Positions 33,189-41,533 of a stretch of 43,975 nt of DNA are shown here, in pieces (positions within the stretch are counted from its first letter, which is position 1; every line of letters begins with the position of its first letter). Position numbers and translations under genes: made by a program. The stretch is taken from the NCBI GenBank assembly GCA_022072615.1, contig JAJVHS010000015.1, positions 53,560 to 97,534 of the forward strand. Direction: 5' to 3'. The notes under the pieces are model-generated. The model was not told where the DNA came from, did no database searches, and saw only the letters and a list, made by a program, of their open reading frames with translations. Source of the stretch: Phycisphaerales bacterium. Its GTDB lineage: Bacteria; Planctomycetota; Phycisphaerae; Phycisphaerales; UBA1924.

Positions 33189-33998
33189 ATGGATCATCGT
33201 CGGAATGTCTCAGCCTGGTTGCGTGCATCATCGCTTGTGGCGCTCGCCGCTGCCCTCAGCGGTACAGCGATCGCATCAGCTCCGCGGGAATCACTCCATC
33301 CGGCAATCTCGGTGATGCCCTTGCGCGGCGCTGTCACAAGCAAACCATTCGCGGGCGTCAAGGCCAACACGGGCCGAGTGAGCCTCGAGCTCAAGGGAGG
33401 GAAATACACCCTTACGCTCTCGGATGACTTCAAGACGCCCGACACCCCTGCGCCGCACTGGCGCATCGTGGATTCGGCGGGGAACACCTACCTGCTCGAA
33501 CGGCTCAAGACCAAGGGCCAGGATGACCACGCCAACCGCACGATCACGGTTCCCGACCACATCCACAGCATCGCCAAGGTGCAGATCTGGTGCGCATGGG
33601 CCGAGGTGGTCCTCGGGGAGGCATCCTTCGACTCACCGCAGATGATCGATGTGCACTCATCCCACTCCATCAACGCCGGCCCGCATCAGAGCTCCGGCTT
33701 CATGGGCGCGAAGGCAAACACGGGCCACGTCACGCACGAGATCCGCGATGGACGGAGCGTGCTGCAGCTCTCCGATGACTTCCAGACGCCCGACACCCCG
33801 GCACCGCACTGGCGGATCATCGATTCGCAGGGCCGTGCGTACCTGCTTGCCTCCTTGAAATCCAAGGGGCAGGGCGACAAAGCCAACCGCCGCATCGAGG
33901 TACCCGCGTACATCCCCGATGTCGCCAAGGTCCAGGTCTATTGCGCCTGGGCGGAGGTTGTGCTGGGAGAAGCCAAATTCGAGATGCCGGTCCGATAG
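33189..33998 (+). CDS. exported protein with two tandem DM13-like domains
   Basis: The 269-residue protein has a signal peptide (LRASSLVALAAALSGTAIASA) and two homologous units of about 95 residues, at about 53-147 and 172-265. Each contains ANTG, YTLTLSDDF or VLQLSDDF, TPDTPAPHWRI, a KG loop and a final WCAWAEVVLGEA or YCAWAEVVLGEA with the single conserved cysteine. The layout matches DM13, a domain proposed to take part in redox or electron transfer. The two copies are very similar, so the duplication is recent or constrained. ATG 33189 has AAGGAG upstream. Confidence 0.75.
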   Translation: MDHRRNVSAWLRASSLVALAAALSGTAIASAPRESLHPAISVMPLRGAVTSKPFAGVKANTGRVSLELKGGKYTLTLSDDFKTPDTPAPHWRIVDSAGNTYLLERLKTKGQDDHANRTITVPDHIHSIAKVQIWCAWAEVVLGEASFDSPQMIDVHSSHSINAGPHQSSGFMGAKANTGHVTHEIRDGRSVLQLSDDFQTPDTPAPHWRIIDSQGRAYLLASLKSKGQGDKANRRIEVPAYIPDVAKVQVYCAWAEVVLGEAKFEMPVR

Positions 33999-34049
33999 TT
34001 CGGCGACTCAGCGTTGGTTCAAGTTCACCCGTCAATCCCTCTCTCCCCG

Positions 34050-34078
34050 GATCGCGGTCCCGCACAGGGGCCGCGATC
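34050..34078 (+). terminator. hairpin between the DM13 and GlcG/HbpS genes
   Basis: GATCGCGGTCCC pairs with GGGGCCGCGATC (one G-U pair) around GCACA. It is strong but lacks a T-run, so it may attenuate or protect the mRNA rather than end it. It lies in a 233-base gap, the longest in this unit. Confidence 0.5.
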
Positions 34079-34231
34079 GCTTGTGAGGCAGTGCCCGACT
34101 CGTCCCGTGTGAACATCTCCGAATCCACGAACGGATGTCCGGCATCGAAGTCGTCACACTCGTTCGACATGTCGATCAGATTGCCGCAAACCATTTGGTA
34201 ATCGCTGCGGCACGCCAAAGGGGCATTCATC

Positions 34232-34843
34232 ATGAACCGTGCTGTCATCTCCTCCATCACCGCCGCTTCCGTCCTTGCCATGCTCGCCGCGAATTGGGCT
34301 CTGGGGGGGCGGCCTGACCCGCGCATCACCGCCGATACATCTGTTCCGGCGCCGGCATGTTGTGTGGATGACAGCAATGCCAGTGCAGGAGTCGCCATCG
34401 AGCACACGCTTACGCTCGATGGCGCTCACAAGGTTCTTGATGCCGCGATCGCCGCGGCCAGGGAGCGCAGCGCCGGGGGTGCGATCGCGATCGTCGATGC
34501 AGGTGGGAACGCGATCCTGCTTGAACGGCTTGATGGCACATTCCCGGCCGCGGCGAGCGTGTCGCTGGGGAAGGCCCGTACGGCAGCGGTCTTCAGGAAG
34601 CCAACCAAGGCATTCGAGGATGCGATCAACGGGGGCAGGGTGGCGCTCGCTGCTGTGCGTGAGATGACTCCGCTGCAGGGCGGTGTTCCGATTATGCACG
34701 ATGGCCAAGTCATCGGGGCTGTCGGAGTCAGCGGTGCGCACAGCCAGAACGAGGACGAGCAGATCGCGATCGCCGGTGCGGCCGCGCTCGATGGCTCCAG
34801 CGCCCAGTCGGCAGATTCGCCGGTGAGCCAATCGAACAAGTGA
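34232..34843 (+). CDS. exported GlcG/HbpS-family heme-binding-like protein
   Basis: The 203-residue protein has a probable N-terminal signal sequence and a GlcG/HbpS domain. LTLDGAHKVLDAAIAAARE, GAIAIVDAGGNAILLERLDG, SLGKARTAAVFRKPT, LQGGVPIMHDGQVIGAVGVSGAHSQNEDEQIA are the family landmarks. HbpS binds heme outside the cell and senses redox stress in Streptomyces; GlcG accompanies glycolate use. Heme or iron handling under oxidative stress is the likeliest role (inference). Start supported by AAAGGGG upstream. Confidence 0.85.
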   Translation: MNRAVISSITAASVLAMLAANWALGGRPDPRITADTSVPAPACCVDDSNASAGVAIEHTLTLDGAHKVLDAAIAAARERSAGGAIAIVDAGGNAILLERLDGTFPAAASVSLGKARTAAVFRKPTKAFEDAINGGRVALAAVREMTPLQGGVPIMHDGQVIGAVGVSGAHSQNEDEQIAIAGAAALDGSSAQSADSPVSQSNK

Positions 34844-34891
34844 TCTGCACTGCGAGCCGCCTTCATCACTGACACACACAAGGAATCACAG

Positions 34892-35797
34892 ATGACCACT
34901 CGCTCATTCTCCTTCATGGTCGCCACCGCTGGCGCAGCCCTCCTTGCCGGATGCTCCGGCCCCGGTCGCTGTGTTGGCGCCGAAGGCGCACTTGTCGAAA
35001 CCTCGGACCGAAAGGTGCTGCTCAATCTCGACAGCAATGGGCTTGCGATCGAGGGCTACGACCCCGTCGGGTACTTCACCGACAGGGCGCCCATCAAAGG
35101 TGATCCGGCGATCCGCACGATGTATGGCGGTGCTGTATACACCTTCGCAACCACGGAACACAGGGAGATCTTCGAGAAGGACCCGACCAGGTACGCACCC
35201 CAGTTCGGTGGCTGGTGCGCCTATGCCGCGTCGATCGACACGCTCTCGCCGGTTGATCCCAAGTACTGGGAGATTGTCGATGGTCGTCTGATCCTGCAGC
35301 ACAACCAAAGGGCATGGGACCTCTGGCACAAGGATGCCGCAGGGAATCTCATCAAGGCGGATCGCAACTGGCCGGGTCTGGTTGATCGCGAAGGTGCACC
35401 GCCCCGCGCACTGCTCAACATCGATGATCAGGGACTCGCCCTGGGCGGTTACGACCCGACCTCGTACTTCCTCGATGGCAGGCCGCGTCCCGGCGATCCG
35501 ATGCTCTCCCGCACGTTCCAAGGCGCGACCTACCGATTCGTCGACACCGACCACAAGAACGCCTTTGAGAAGGACCCCAGCAAGTACATCCCACAGTTCG
35601 GCGGCTTCTGCGGGTATGCCGCCTCGATCAACAGGATTTCGCCCGTGGATCCCGCGATCTGGCAGATCGTCGATGGTCGATTGGTCCTCCAGCACACACC
35701 CGAAGCGTTCCATCTCTTCAACGAGGATGTGTCCGGCAATTACGCCAAAGCCCAGCAGAACTGGCCGGGGTTGATGCATCGCCGCTGCGGCAGATGA
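34892..35797 (+). CDS. lipoprotein with two YHS domains
   Basis: The 301-residue protein has a lipobox (ALLAGC, Cys at about 21). Two YHS units follow: IEGYDPVGYF with YAPQFGGWCAYAASI (about 50-150), and LGGYDPTSYF with YIPQFGGFCGYAASI (about 183-280). Each keeps one cysteine in the GG(W/F)C turn. YHS domains are thought to bind metal or act in redox steps. The single-YHS protein at 15549-16496 shares these motifs, so the island has three related domains. It would be anchored facing the periplasm. Confidence 0.85.
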   Translation: MTTRSFSFMVATAGAALLAGCSGPGRCVGAEGALVETSDRKVLLNLDSNGLAIEGYDPVGYFTDRAPIKGDPAIRTMYGGAVYTFATTEHREIFEKDPTRYAPQFGGWCAYAASIDTLSPVDPKYWEIVDGRLILQHNQRAWDLWHKDAAGNLIKADRNWPGLVDREGAPPRALLNIDDQGLALGGYDPTSYFLDGRPRPGDPMLSRTFQGATYRFVDTDHKNAFEKDPSKYIPQFGGFCGYAASINRISPVDPAIWQIVDGRLVLQHTPEAFHLFNEDVSGNYAKAQQNWPGLMHRRCGR

Positions 35798-35859
35798 TCT
35801 GTTGCTCCGCGTTGACCTTCTTCGGTCTTTCGTTGCCCAATCCCCCCTCTCGCACTCCC

Positions 35860-35898
35860 GCATCGGCGCGGGGATCCTCATGATCTCCGCGCCGATGC
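35860..35898 (+). terminator. strong 17-bp hairpin before the gluconolactonase gene
   Basis: The arms (35860-35876 and 35882-35898; GCATCGGCGCG ... CGCGCCGATGC ends) pair over 17 bp with one G-U, around CTCAT. It ends 16 bases before the next start codon, so it could attenuate or control translation. There is no T-run. Confidence 0.5.
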
Positions 35899-35914
35899 AG
35901 CACGGAATCATCCA

Positions 35915-37585
35915 ATGGACCAGATTCGTTTCCTGGCACTGCTGCCCTTTGCTCTCAATTCCGTCGCCGCGGCGACCCCGCCGGGGCAGTCCCCGGAGCT
36001 GCCCAGCGTTGTACTGGACCTGAGAACAACCGAGGGCGTCGACGCCGTCCAGGGTGAATGGCGATACACCGATGCGCAGATCGTTGAGACAACGTTTCTG
36101 CTGCCCGGCCCGGATTCGAAACCGAGCAGTACTCCCACGCAGACGCACGACATCCTTCCGCGGATCAACACACCCGAGTTTGAGAGTGCGTCGTGGGTCC
36201 AGATCCCGGCAACGTCACTCGAGACTCGTCGCACGACCGGGAAACTGTCCTGCGGGTGGTACCGCCTCGACCTGACGCTCCCGGAACGTGTCGGGGACTT
36301 CGATGTCCGCGGATGCGATGCCGTGTTCGAGATCGTCGCCGACGACTACGCCGAGGTGTGGATCGATGGAAAGCTCTCCCAGGTGCTCGGGCAGGCTGGC
36401 GGTGGACCCATCGGCGGTTGGAATACCCCGACGCGCATCGTGCTTGCGCGAGATCTCCAACCGGGCCGAGAGGTCCACGTCGCCGTCTTCGCCGCCAACG
36501 GCCCGCTCTCGGATCCACCCTCCAACTACGTGTGGATTCGGTCCGCAACGCTCGACTTCTACCGCCCCGGCCAGGCGATGATCAACCGACCTGAGACGGT
36601 GCCGATCACGTTGACTCGTCTGGATCCCGAGTTCGACCGGATTGCCTCGCCAGGTTCCAGCGCCGAGCGGCTCGCGGAAGGCTTCGCGTTTACCGAAGGT
36701 CCGGCGTGGATCCCTCCGCTGGATCGCACAGCGGAGCCCCACCGCACGTACGGCGGCGGGGGGCTCGGGGGATACCTGCTCTTCAGCGATCCGAACAAGA
36801 ACGTCATCCACCGCTGGGATCCCGTTTCCGGGCAGGTGTCGATTTTCCGCACCAAGAGCGGATACACGGGAATCGGCGGCGCGGCGATCGGGGAGTACCA
36901 CCAGCCCGGCTCAAACGGTCTGGCCCTCGACCCTCAGGGTCGCCTGACTATCTGCGAGCACGGCAATCGCAGGGTGACACGGCTTGAACCAAACGGCTCG
37001 ATCACAGTGCTCGCCGATCGTTACGAGGGCCATCGGCTCAACAGCCCCAACGACCTGGTCTACCGCTCCGATGGTGCTTTGTTCTTCACCGACCCGCCCT
37101 TCGGCCTTCCCCTGGTCTTCGACGACCCGCGCAAGGAACTGGGCTTTAGCGGTGTCTACTGCATGCTGAACGGCACGCTGCGGTTGGTCAGCCGCGACCT
37201 GTCGGGTCCCAACGGCCTGGCCTTCTCCCCCGATGAGAAGTACCTCTACGTCGACAACTGGGATGAGCACCGCAAGGTCGTGCTGCGATACCAGGTCGCC
37301 GTGGATGGCTCGCTTTCCAACCCCACAACATTTGTTGATCTTACCAGCATCCCCGGAGGGACCTGCTTCGATGGCCTCAAGGTCGATGCGGAGGGCAATG
37401 TGTATGTCTCGGCCCCGGGAGGCATCCGCGTCTATTCACCTGGTGGAGTCCACCTGGGAACGATCTCGCTGCCCGAGCTTCCCGCCAACTTCGCCTTTGG
37501 GGATGCGGACCGGCGGACCCTCTTCATGACTGCAAGAACAGGGCTGTACCGCATGCGCATAGGGATCCCCGGCGCGGGCCGATGA
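35915..37585 (+). CDS. exported SMP-30/gluconolactonase with N-terminal beta-sandwich domain
   Basis: The 556-residue protein has a signal peptide (FLALLPFALNSVAAA). Residues 60-215 look like a galactose-binding-type beta-sandwich (WYRLDLTLPERVGDF, YAEVWIDGKL). The rest is an SMP-30 beta-propeller: GFAFTEGPAWIP supplies the metal-binding Glu, then SNGLALDPQGRL, NSPNDLVYRSDGALFFTDPPFG and PNGLAFSPDEKYLYV with further metal ligands, and FDGLKVDAEGNVY. It should hydrolyse an aldonolactone outside the cytoplasm, completing glucose to gluconate. Last gene of the island. Confidence 0.87.
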   Translation: MDQIRFLALLPFALNSVAAATPPGQSPELPSVVLDLRTTEGVDAVQGEWRYTDAQIVETTFLLPGPDSKPSSTPTQTHDILPRINTPEFESASWVQIPATSLETRRTTGKLSCGWYRLDLTLPERVGDFDVRGCDAVFEIVADDYAEVWIDGKLSQVLGQAGGGPIGGWNTPTRIVLARDLQPGREVHVAVFAANGPLSDPPSNYVWIRSATLDFYRPGQAMINRPETVPITLTRLDPEFDRIASPGSSAERLAEGFAFTEGPAWIPPLDRTAEPHRTYGGGGLGGYLLFSDPNKNVIHRWDPVSGQVSIFRTKSGYTGIGGAAIGEYHQPGSNGLALDPQGRLTICEHGNRRVTRLEPNGSITVLADRYEGHRLNSPNDLVYRSDGALFFTDPPFGLPLVFDDPRKELGFSGVYCMLNGTLRLVSRDLSGPNGLAFSPDEKYLYVDNWDEHRKVVLRYQVAVDGSLSNPTTFVDLTSIPGGTCFDGLKVDAEGNVYVSAPGGIRVYSPGGVHLGTISLPELPANFAFGDADRRTLFMTARTGLYRMRIGIPGAGR

Positions 37586-37991
37586 TCGCCGTCCAGAAAG
37601 CAAACCGCCCGATCGACCCGGCGCTCGAGCGCTCAACCAGCGACCTTCTTGCCTCCCATGAGCGATCTACCGTGCTTGACCGTTTCTGCCACCACGGACC
37701 GCGATTTACAGCGCAGGAACGCGGGTGCGTATGATGACTTGCCACAACGCCACGATTGCTGCAAAGTCCACGACGTGCAGTGGTTATGGTCCAATCGGAA
37801 GGGCAGCGAGCCGAATATCGGGACGAGAAGGTCGCAGATTCAAGTCCTGTCACCCCGATTCAGCGGGTTCATTGCCTCGGCAAGTGCCGGGGCCATCTGC
37901 GTTTACGAGGCGGTCGCTCGCTGGCCGAGGCACTGAACGGACGAAAGTCCACGCATGATCGTGGCCGGAAATCACGCCGAGCATCGAACAG
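37586..37991. other. 406-base region with the island's right end
   Basis: It holds the displaced tRNA-Pro half at 37818-37860. Frames of 60-100 codons here resemble nothing and are probably chance. TTTACA (37704-37709) and TATGAT (37729-37734) are 19 bases apart and could be a weak promoter. I see no other feature. Confidence 0.5.
37818..37860 (+). repeat. attachment-site repeat, copy 2 (displaced 3' half of tRNA-Pro)
   Basis: This 43-base copy begins exactly at the anticodon loop (TCGGGA) and runs through the T-arm and acceptor strand plus TT. It differs from the tRNA at 37838 and 37844 only. There is no 5' half, so it is not a tRNA gene. Confidence 0.85.
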
Positions 37992-39194
37992 ATGGGCCCG
38001 GGCAATCGTAACCCGGCGATGCCCGCATCCATGTCCTCGTGCGTGTGCGCGTCCGTCCTGCTGACCACCCTGTTCTCACCCGGGTGCTCGGGTGCCGGGG
38101 GATCGAATTCCCAGCCCGTCGAGCGAGCAGCTCCTCAATCCGCTGCCGCGGGCGCGCCTCAGGCACCGGCGGCTCCGTTCAAGGTGGTACACGAGCTCGA
38201 CAAGACGATCCTGCACGTTTTCCAGGACAGTCGCGGCACCTACTGGTTCGGCAGCCAAAGCAATGGCTTCTATCGCTGGAGGGGCCACGGGAACACCTTC
38301 GACCACTTCACCACCGAGTCCGGTCTTCGTGATAACGACGTCAGCAGGTTCCAGGAAGACCGGTACGGCAACCTCTATATCAACACCGGCCAGGGCATCA
38401 GCAAGTTCGACGGCCGAGCAATCACGAACCTGAGCCTGGACGAGTCGCAGCCGGTGGTCACCGAGTGGAAACTTGGGCCCGATGACTTGTGGTTCAGGTT
38501 GGGCGGCGACGACCCGCACGCGATCTTTTATGACGGGATATCACTGCGGAAGCTCCGGGTTCCCAGGACCGCCGAGGGCGATGCCTTCGAAGCCAAGTTG
38601 CCGCGATCGAAGTACCCCAACCGCACGTACAGCCCGTACGACGGGTACTCCATCTACAAGGACTCGCGCGGCAACGTGTGGTTCGGCACCGCGAGCCTCG
38701 GGGCGTGCCGCTTCGACGGGAAGAACTTCGCCTGGATCTCCGAGCAGGAGCTGGGATTCGACGAGAAGGACAACCGGACGTTCGGTACAAGATCCATGAT
38801 CGAGGATCGCGACGGCAAGTTCTGGATCACGTTGACGCGGTATCAATTCGACATGTACCCCGCCGACGCCGAGGCCGCGACGCGGAGCACGGGCGGCCTC
38901 GTTTACACGAAGTCCCCCGGCCTCGCCCACGCGCAGCAGGGCGTTGACGAGGACTACACCTACATCATGTCCATGGCCAGGGATAAGGCCGGCGACACCT
39001 GGATGGCGACCTACGGCGCCGGCGTGTGGCGGCACGATGGAACGAAGCTGACGCACTACCCCGTCATGGTCGACGGCAACCCCATCACCGTGTTTTCCGT
39101 CTACTGCGACCGCGAGGGAGCGCTGTGGCTCGGGACTCACGAGCACGGCGTGTGCAAATTCAACGGCACGGCCTTCGAGAAGGTCAAGTTCTGA
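37992..39194 (+). CDS. exported beta-propeller protein (regulator-propeller repeats)
   Basis: The 400-residue protein has an N-terminal hydrophobic stretch (CASVLLTTLFSPGC), perhaps a lipoprotein signal, then a Pro/Ala linker and at least six blades of the two-component regulator-propeller type: DSRGTYWFGSQSNGFYRW, DRYGNLYINTGQGISKFDG, DSRGNVWFGTASLGACRFDG, DKAGDTWMATYGAGVWRHDG and DREGALWLGTHEHGVCKFNG. It lacks a kinase or GGDEF domain, so it may be a sensor or binding protein. ATG 37992 gives a basic n-region; ATGs at 38019 and 38031 are alternatives. Confidence 0.75.
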   Translation: MGPGNRNPAMPASMSSCVCASVLLTTLFSPGCSGAGGSNSQPVERAAPQSAAAGAPQAPAAPFKVVHELDKTILHVFQDSRGTYWFGSQSNGFYRWRGHGNTFDHFTTESGLRDNDVSRFQEDRYGNLYINTGQGISKFDGRAITNLSLDESQPVVTEWKLGPDDLWFRLGGDDPHAIFYDGISLRKLRVPRTAEGDAFEAKLPRSKYPNRTYSPYDGYSIYKDSRGNVWFGTASLGACRFDGKNFAWISEQELGFDEKDNRTFGTRSMIEDRDGKFWITLTRYQFDMYPADAEAATRSTGGLVYTKSPGLAHAQQGVDEDYTYIMSMARDKAGDTWMATYGAGVWRHDGTKLTHYPVMVDGNPITVFSVYCDREGALWLGTHEHGVCKFNGTAFEKVKF

Positions 39195-39338
39195 TGCGCG
39201 AGCGAGGCCGGCCGATGGTGCCTTCGGAGTGAACGCGTGGAACAGTCCGTCCCGTGGGACGTCGAGTGCAACCTTGACGCGCGCGGGTCGTTGCCCCGAT
39301 CGGGCCCTACGTTGTTCCTTCGGACAACCCCCAGGAAC

Positions 39339-39818
39339 ATGAGCACCGATCCGACTTCCACGATCCTCCTGCGCACCGTCGAGCGGGGCGACCTTCCCCG
39401 TCTGTACGAGCTTCAACTCGACGCACGCTCGAACCAGATGGCGGGCACCAAGGCCTGGGATGCCGATGCTTTCCAGAAGATCTGGGACGGAATCCTTGCG
39501 GATCCGACCGTAACCGCCCGGGCCATCATCGCAAGCGGCACGCTCGTCGGCACCATTTCGTGCTTCAAGCGAGCGGGTGTCGATGAAGTCGGCTACTGGA
39601 TCGACCGCGCCTGGTGGGGCCGCGGCGTCGCCTCCGCGGCGCTGGCACTGCTGATCCGGGAAGTCACCGCGCGGCCGCTCCATGCCACGGCACGAGCGGA
39701 CAACGCCGGGTCCATCCGCGTGCTCGAGCGCTGCGGCTTCCGCCAGGTCAGCAGCAGCATCGGCGAGGAGACGCCGCGCTACACCGCCGGGGCGCTCGTT
39801 CACTTCGTGCTCGATTGA
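39339..39818 (+). CDS. GNAT-family N-acetyltransferase
   Basis: The 159-residue protein is a RimJ/RimL-type GNAT. VGYWIDRAWWGRGVASAALALLI contains the acetyl-CoA-binding R/Q-x-x-G-x-A motif, and ARADNAGSIRVLERCGF is the usual C-terminal element. Its substrate is unknown. ATG 39339 has AGGA just upstream and fits the family N-terminus; a longer frame from 39237 adds 34 unrelated residues. Confidence 0.88.
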   Translation: MSTDPTSTILLRTVERGDLPRLYELQLDARSNQMAGTKAWDADAFQKIWDGILADPTVTARAIIASGTLVGTISCFKRAGVDEVGYWIDRAWWGRGVASAALALLIREVTARPLHATARADNAGSIRVLERCGFRQVSSSIGEETPRYTAGALVHFVLD

Positions 39819-39840
39819 AGCTCGGGAGCGCGACCGGGAC

Positions 39841-40887
39841 TCAGTTCTTCAGCGATGCCATGTCGATCACGAAGCGGTACTTCACGTCGCTGCGGATCAT
39901 CCGCTCGTACGCCTCGTTGATCTGCTGCATGCGGATGATCTCGATGTCGCACGCGACGTTGTTCCTGCCGCAGAAGTCCAGCATCTCCTGGGTCTCGGCG
40001 ATGCCCCCGATCAGCGACCCGCTGAGATTCCGCCGCGGCATGAACAGGCTGAACGCGCTCACCGGTTGGGGGTTGGGCGGCGCGCCCACGAGCACCATCG
40101 TCCCGTCGAGCTTCAGCAGCGAGAGGTACGCGTTGAGGTCGTGATCCGCCGACACGGTGTCGAGGATCATGTCGAAGCTCGCCGCGTGCCGGCCCATCTG
40201 GGCCGCGTCCTTGGAGATCACGACTTCATCGGCGCCCAGCCGCTTGCCGTCGGCGATCTTGCTCTCCGAGGTCGTGAACAGCACCGTGTGGGCCCCGAAG
40301 GCGTGTGCGAACTTCACGCCCATGTGGCCAAGGCCCCCCAGCCCGACGATCCCGACCTTCTTGCCCTTGCCCGCGTTCCACTTGCGCAGCGGCGAATACG
40401 TGGTGATCCCCGCGCACAGCAGCGGCGCCGCCCGGGCCGGGTCGAGGTTCTTGGGAACCTTCAGCGTGAAGGCTTCGTCGCAGACGATCGACTCGGAGTA
40501 CCCGCCGAAGGTCACCCCGCCCGAGTGCTTGTCCGGGCTGTTGTACGAGAACACCGGCTCGGTCTGGCAGAACTGCTCGAGGCCCTGCGAGCAGCTCGGA
40601 CACTTGCGGCAGGAATCCACCAGGCACCCCACCGCGGCAAGGTCGCCGGGCTTGAAGCTGGTCACGTCCTTGCCCACGCGCGTCACACGCCCGAGGATCT
40701 CGTGCCCGGGCACCACCGGGAAGGTTGTGAACCCCCACTCGTTGCGAGCGAAGTGGATGTCGGTGTGGCACACGCCGCAGTACATGATGTCGATCTCCAC
40801 GTCGCGAGCCAGCGGCTCCCGGCGCGTGATCGAGAACGGTCCCAGCGGGGTGGTCGCGGACTGCGCTGCGAAGGCCTTGGTCGGCAT
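39841..40887 (-). CDS. NAD(P)-dependent alcohol dehydrogenase (YahK/CAD type)
   Basis: The 348-residue zinc-dependent MDR enzyme has the catalytic zinc site CGVCHTDIH and GHEILG, the four-cysteine structural zinc lobe VDSCRKCPSCSQGLEQFC, and the cofactor motif GLGGLGHMGVKFAHAFG. It resembles Escherichia coli YahK/Ahr, which reduces many aldehydes with NADPH. ATG 40887 gives the usual MPTKAFAA start; the in-frame ATG four codons earlier is less likely. It may be transcribed with the lipoprotein gene upstream. Confidence 0.92.
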   Translation of the reverse strand: MPTKAFAAQSATTPLGPFSITRREPLARDVEIDIMYCGVCHTDIHFARNEWGFTTFPVVPGHEILGRVTRVGKDVTSFKPGDLAAVGCLVDSCRKCPSCSQGLEQFCQTEPVFSYNSPDKHSGGVTFGGYSESIVCDEAFTLKVPKNLDPARAAPLLCAGITTYSPLRKWNAGKGKKVGIVGLGGLGHMGVKFAHAFGAHTVLFTTSESKIADGKRLGADEVVISKDAAQMGRHAASFDMILDTVSADHDLNAYLSLLKLDGTMVLVGAPPNPQPVSAFSLFMPRRNLSGSLIGGIAETQEMLDFCGRNNVACDIEIIRMQQINEAYERMIRSDVKYRFVIDMASLKN

Positions 40888-40920
40888 GATTCTCTCCATC
40901 TGCTCACGTCGCCTCAGCGG

Positions 40921-41430
40921 CTACCGGGCGTCTGTGTTCCACATGTCCTGCTCGGCCTTCCAGCTCCCGTCGGGCTGCAGCCGCCACAGGCACAGATACT
41001 TTCCCTTCTCCAGGACCGGCTTGCCGTCGGGCCCATTGAAGGTCACTTCGTACGACCCGGAAGTAAAGCCCATGTCGCCGCTCGCGGAAGCGTCCGCACG
41101 CAGCGTTTTCCAGGAAATGCGGAAGCTCGGCTCGGCGAAGTACGCCGCCCACGCCTTCCGGGCGGCCGCTTTTCCCACGGCGATCGGCTCGCCGGGCGGA
41201 TAGGCCGCCGCGTCCTCGGAATAGAAGGACGCCACCAGGTCCGCGTCCCTCGCCGCCGCCGCCGCCGACCAGTCATCATCGAGCTTCGTCAGGTGTTTCG
41301 CGATCGCGTCGCGGGACGCGGTGGCGCCGGCGTGCGCCCCGGCCGAGTCGGTCGAACGCTCGTGCGATGAGCAGCCGCCGCACGCGATGAGCAATGCCAG
41401 GAAACCACTTCCGATCAGGCCGTGACGCAT
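40921..41430 (-). CDS. NTF2-like (DUF4440-type) lipoprotein
   Basis: The 169-residue protein has a lipobox at LLIAC (Cys about 17). The mature part reads as a SnoaL/DUF4440 alpha+beta barrel: AIAKHLTKLDDDWSAAAAARDADLVASFYSEDAAAYPPGEP, then beta-strands with YEVTFNGPDGKPVLEKGKYLCLWRLQPDGSWK. The role is unknown. It precedes the alcohol dehydrogenase by 33 bases in the same direction. Confidence 0.8.
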   Translation of the reverse strand: MRHGLIGSGFLALLIACGGCSSHERSTDSAGAHAGATASRDAIAKHLTKLDDDWSAAAAARDADLVASFYSEDAAAYPPGEPIAVGKAAARKAWAAYFAEPSFRISWKTLRADASASGDMGFTSGSYEVTFNGPDGKPVLEKGKYLCLWRLQPDGSWKAEQDMWNTDAR

Positions 41431-41533
41431 CGAAGCCCCTCCACGGTGCCGAGCACCCAGTTGTGCGCCGGCCCCCGTAGCGGCAGGAGTGTACGCGAAT
41501 TCGCAGGAACGAGTATGGAATCCAGATCGCGCT

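Larger units (their letters stand above)
12111..37860. mobile_element. genomic island of about 25.7 kb integrated at tRNA-Pro
   Basis: The element is bounded by the 43-base direct repeat of the tRNA 3' half. It holds two divergent transcription units of redox, sugar and regulatory genes unrelated to the housekeeping genes on the left. Its only mobility gene is an integrase relic at 12930-13052, so it is probably fixed. A third 14-base copy of the tRNA end at 12789-12802 divides off a 0.7-kb segment with one gene, which suggests two successive insertions at the same site. The displaced copy at 37818-37860 is probably the original chromosomal half of the tRNA. Confidence 0.8.

Noticed and set aside
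37760-37860. A second complete tRNA gene
   Set aside because: Only the 3' half from the anticodon loop is present; no CGGGGTG acceptor strand or D-arm precedes it.
37880-38020. RNase P RNA-like segment (ACGAAAGTCC and a CCCGGGCAATCG...CCCGG stretch)
   Set aside because: The flanking P4 helix and other conserved parts are missing, so the resemblance is probably chance.
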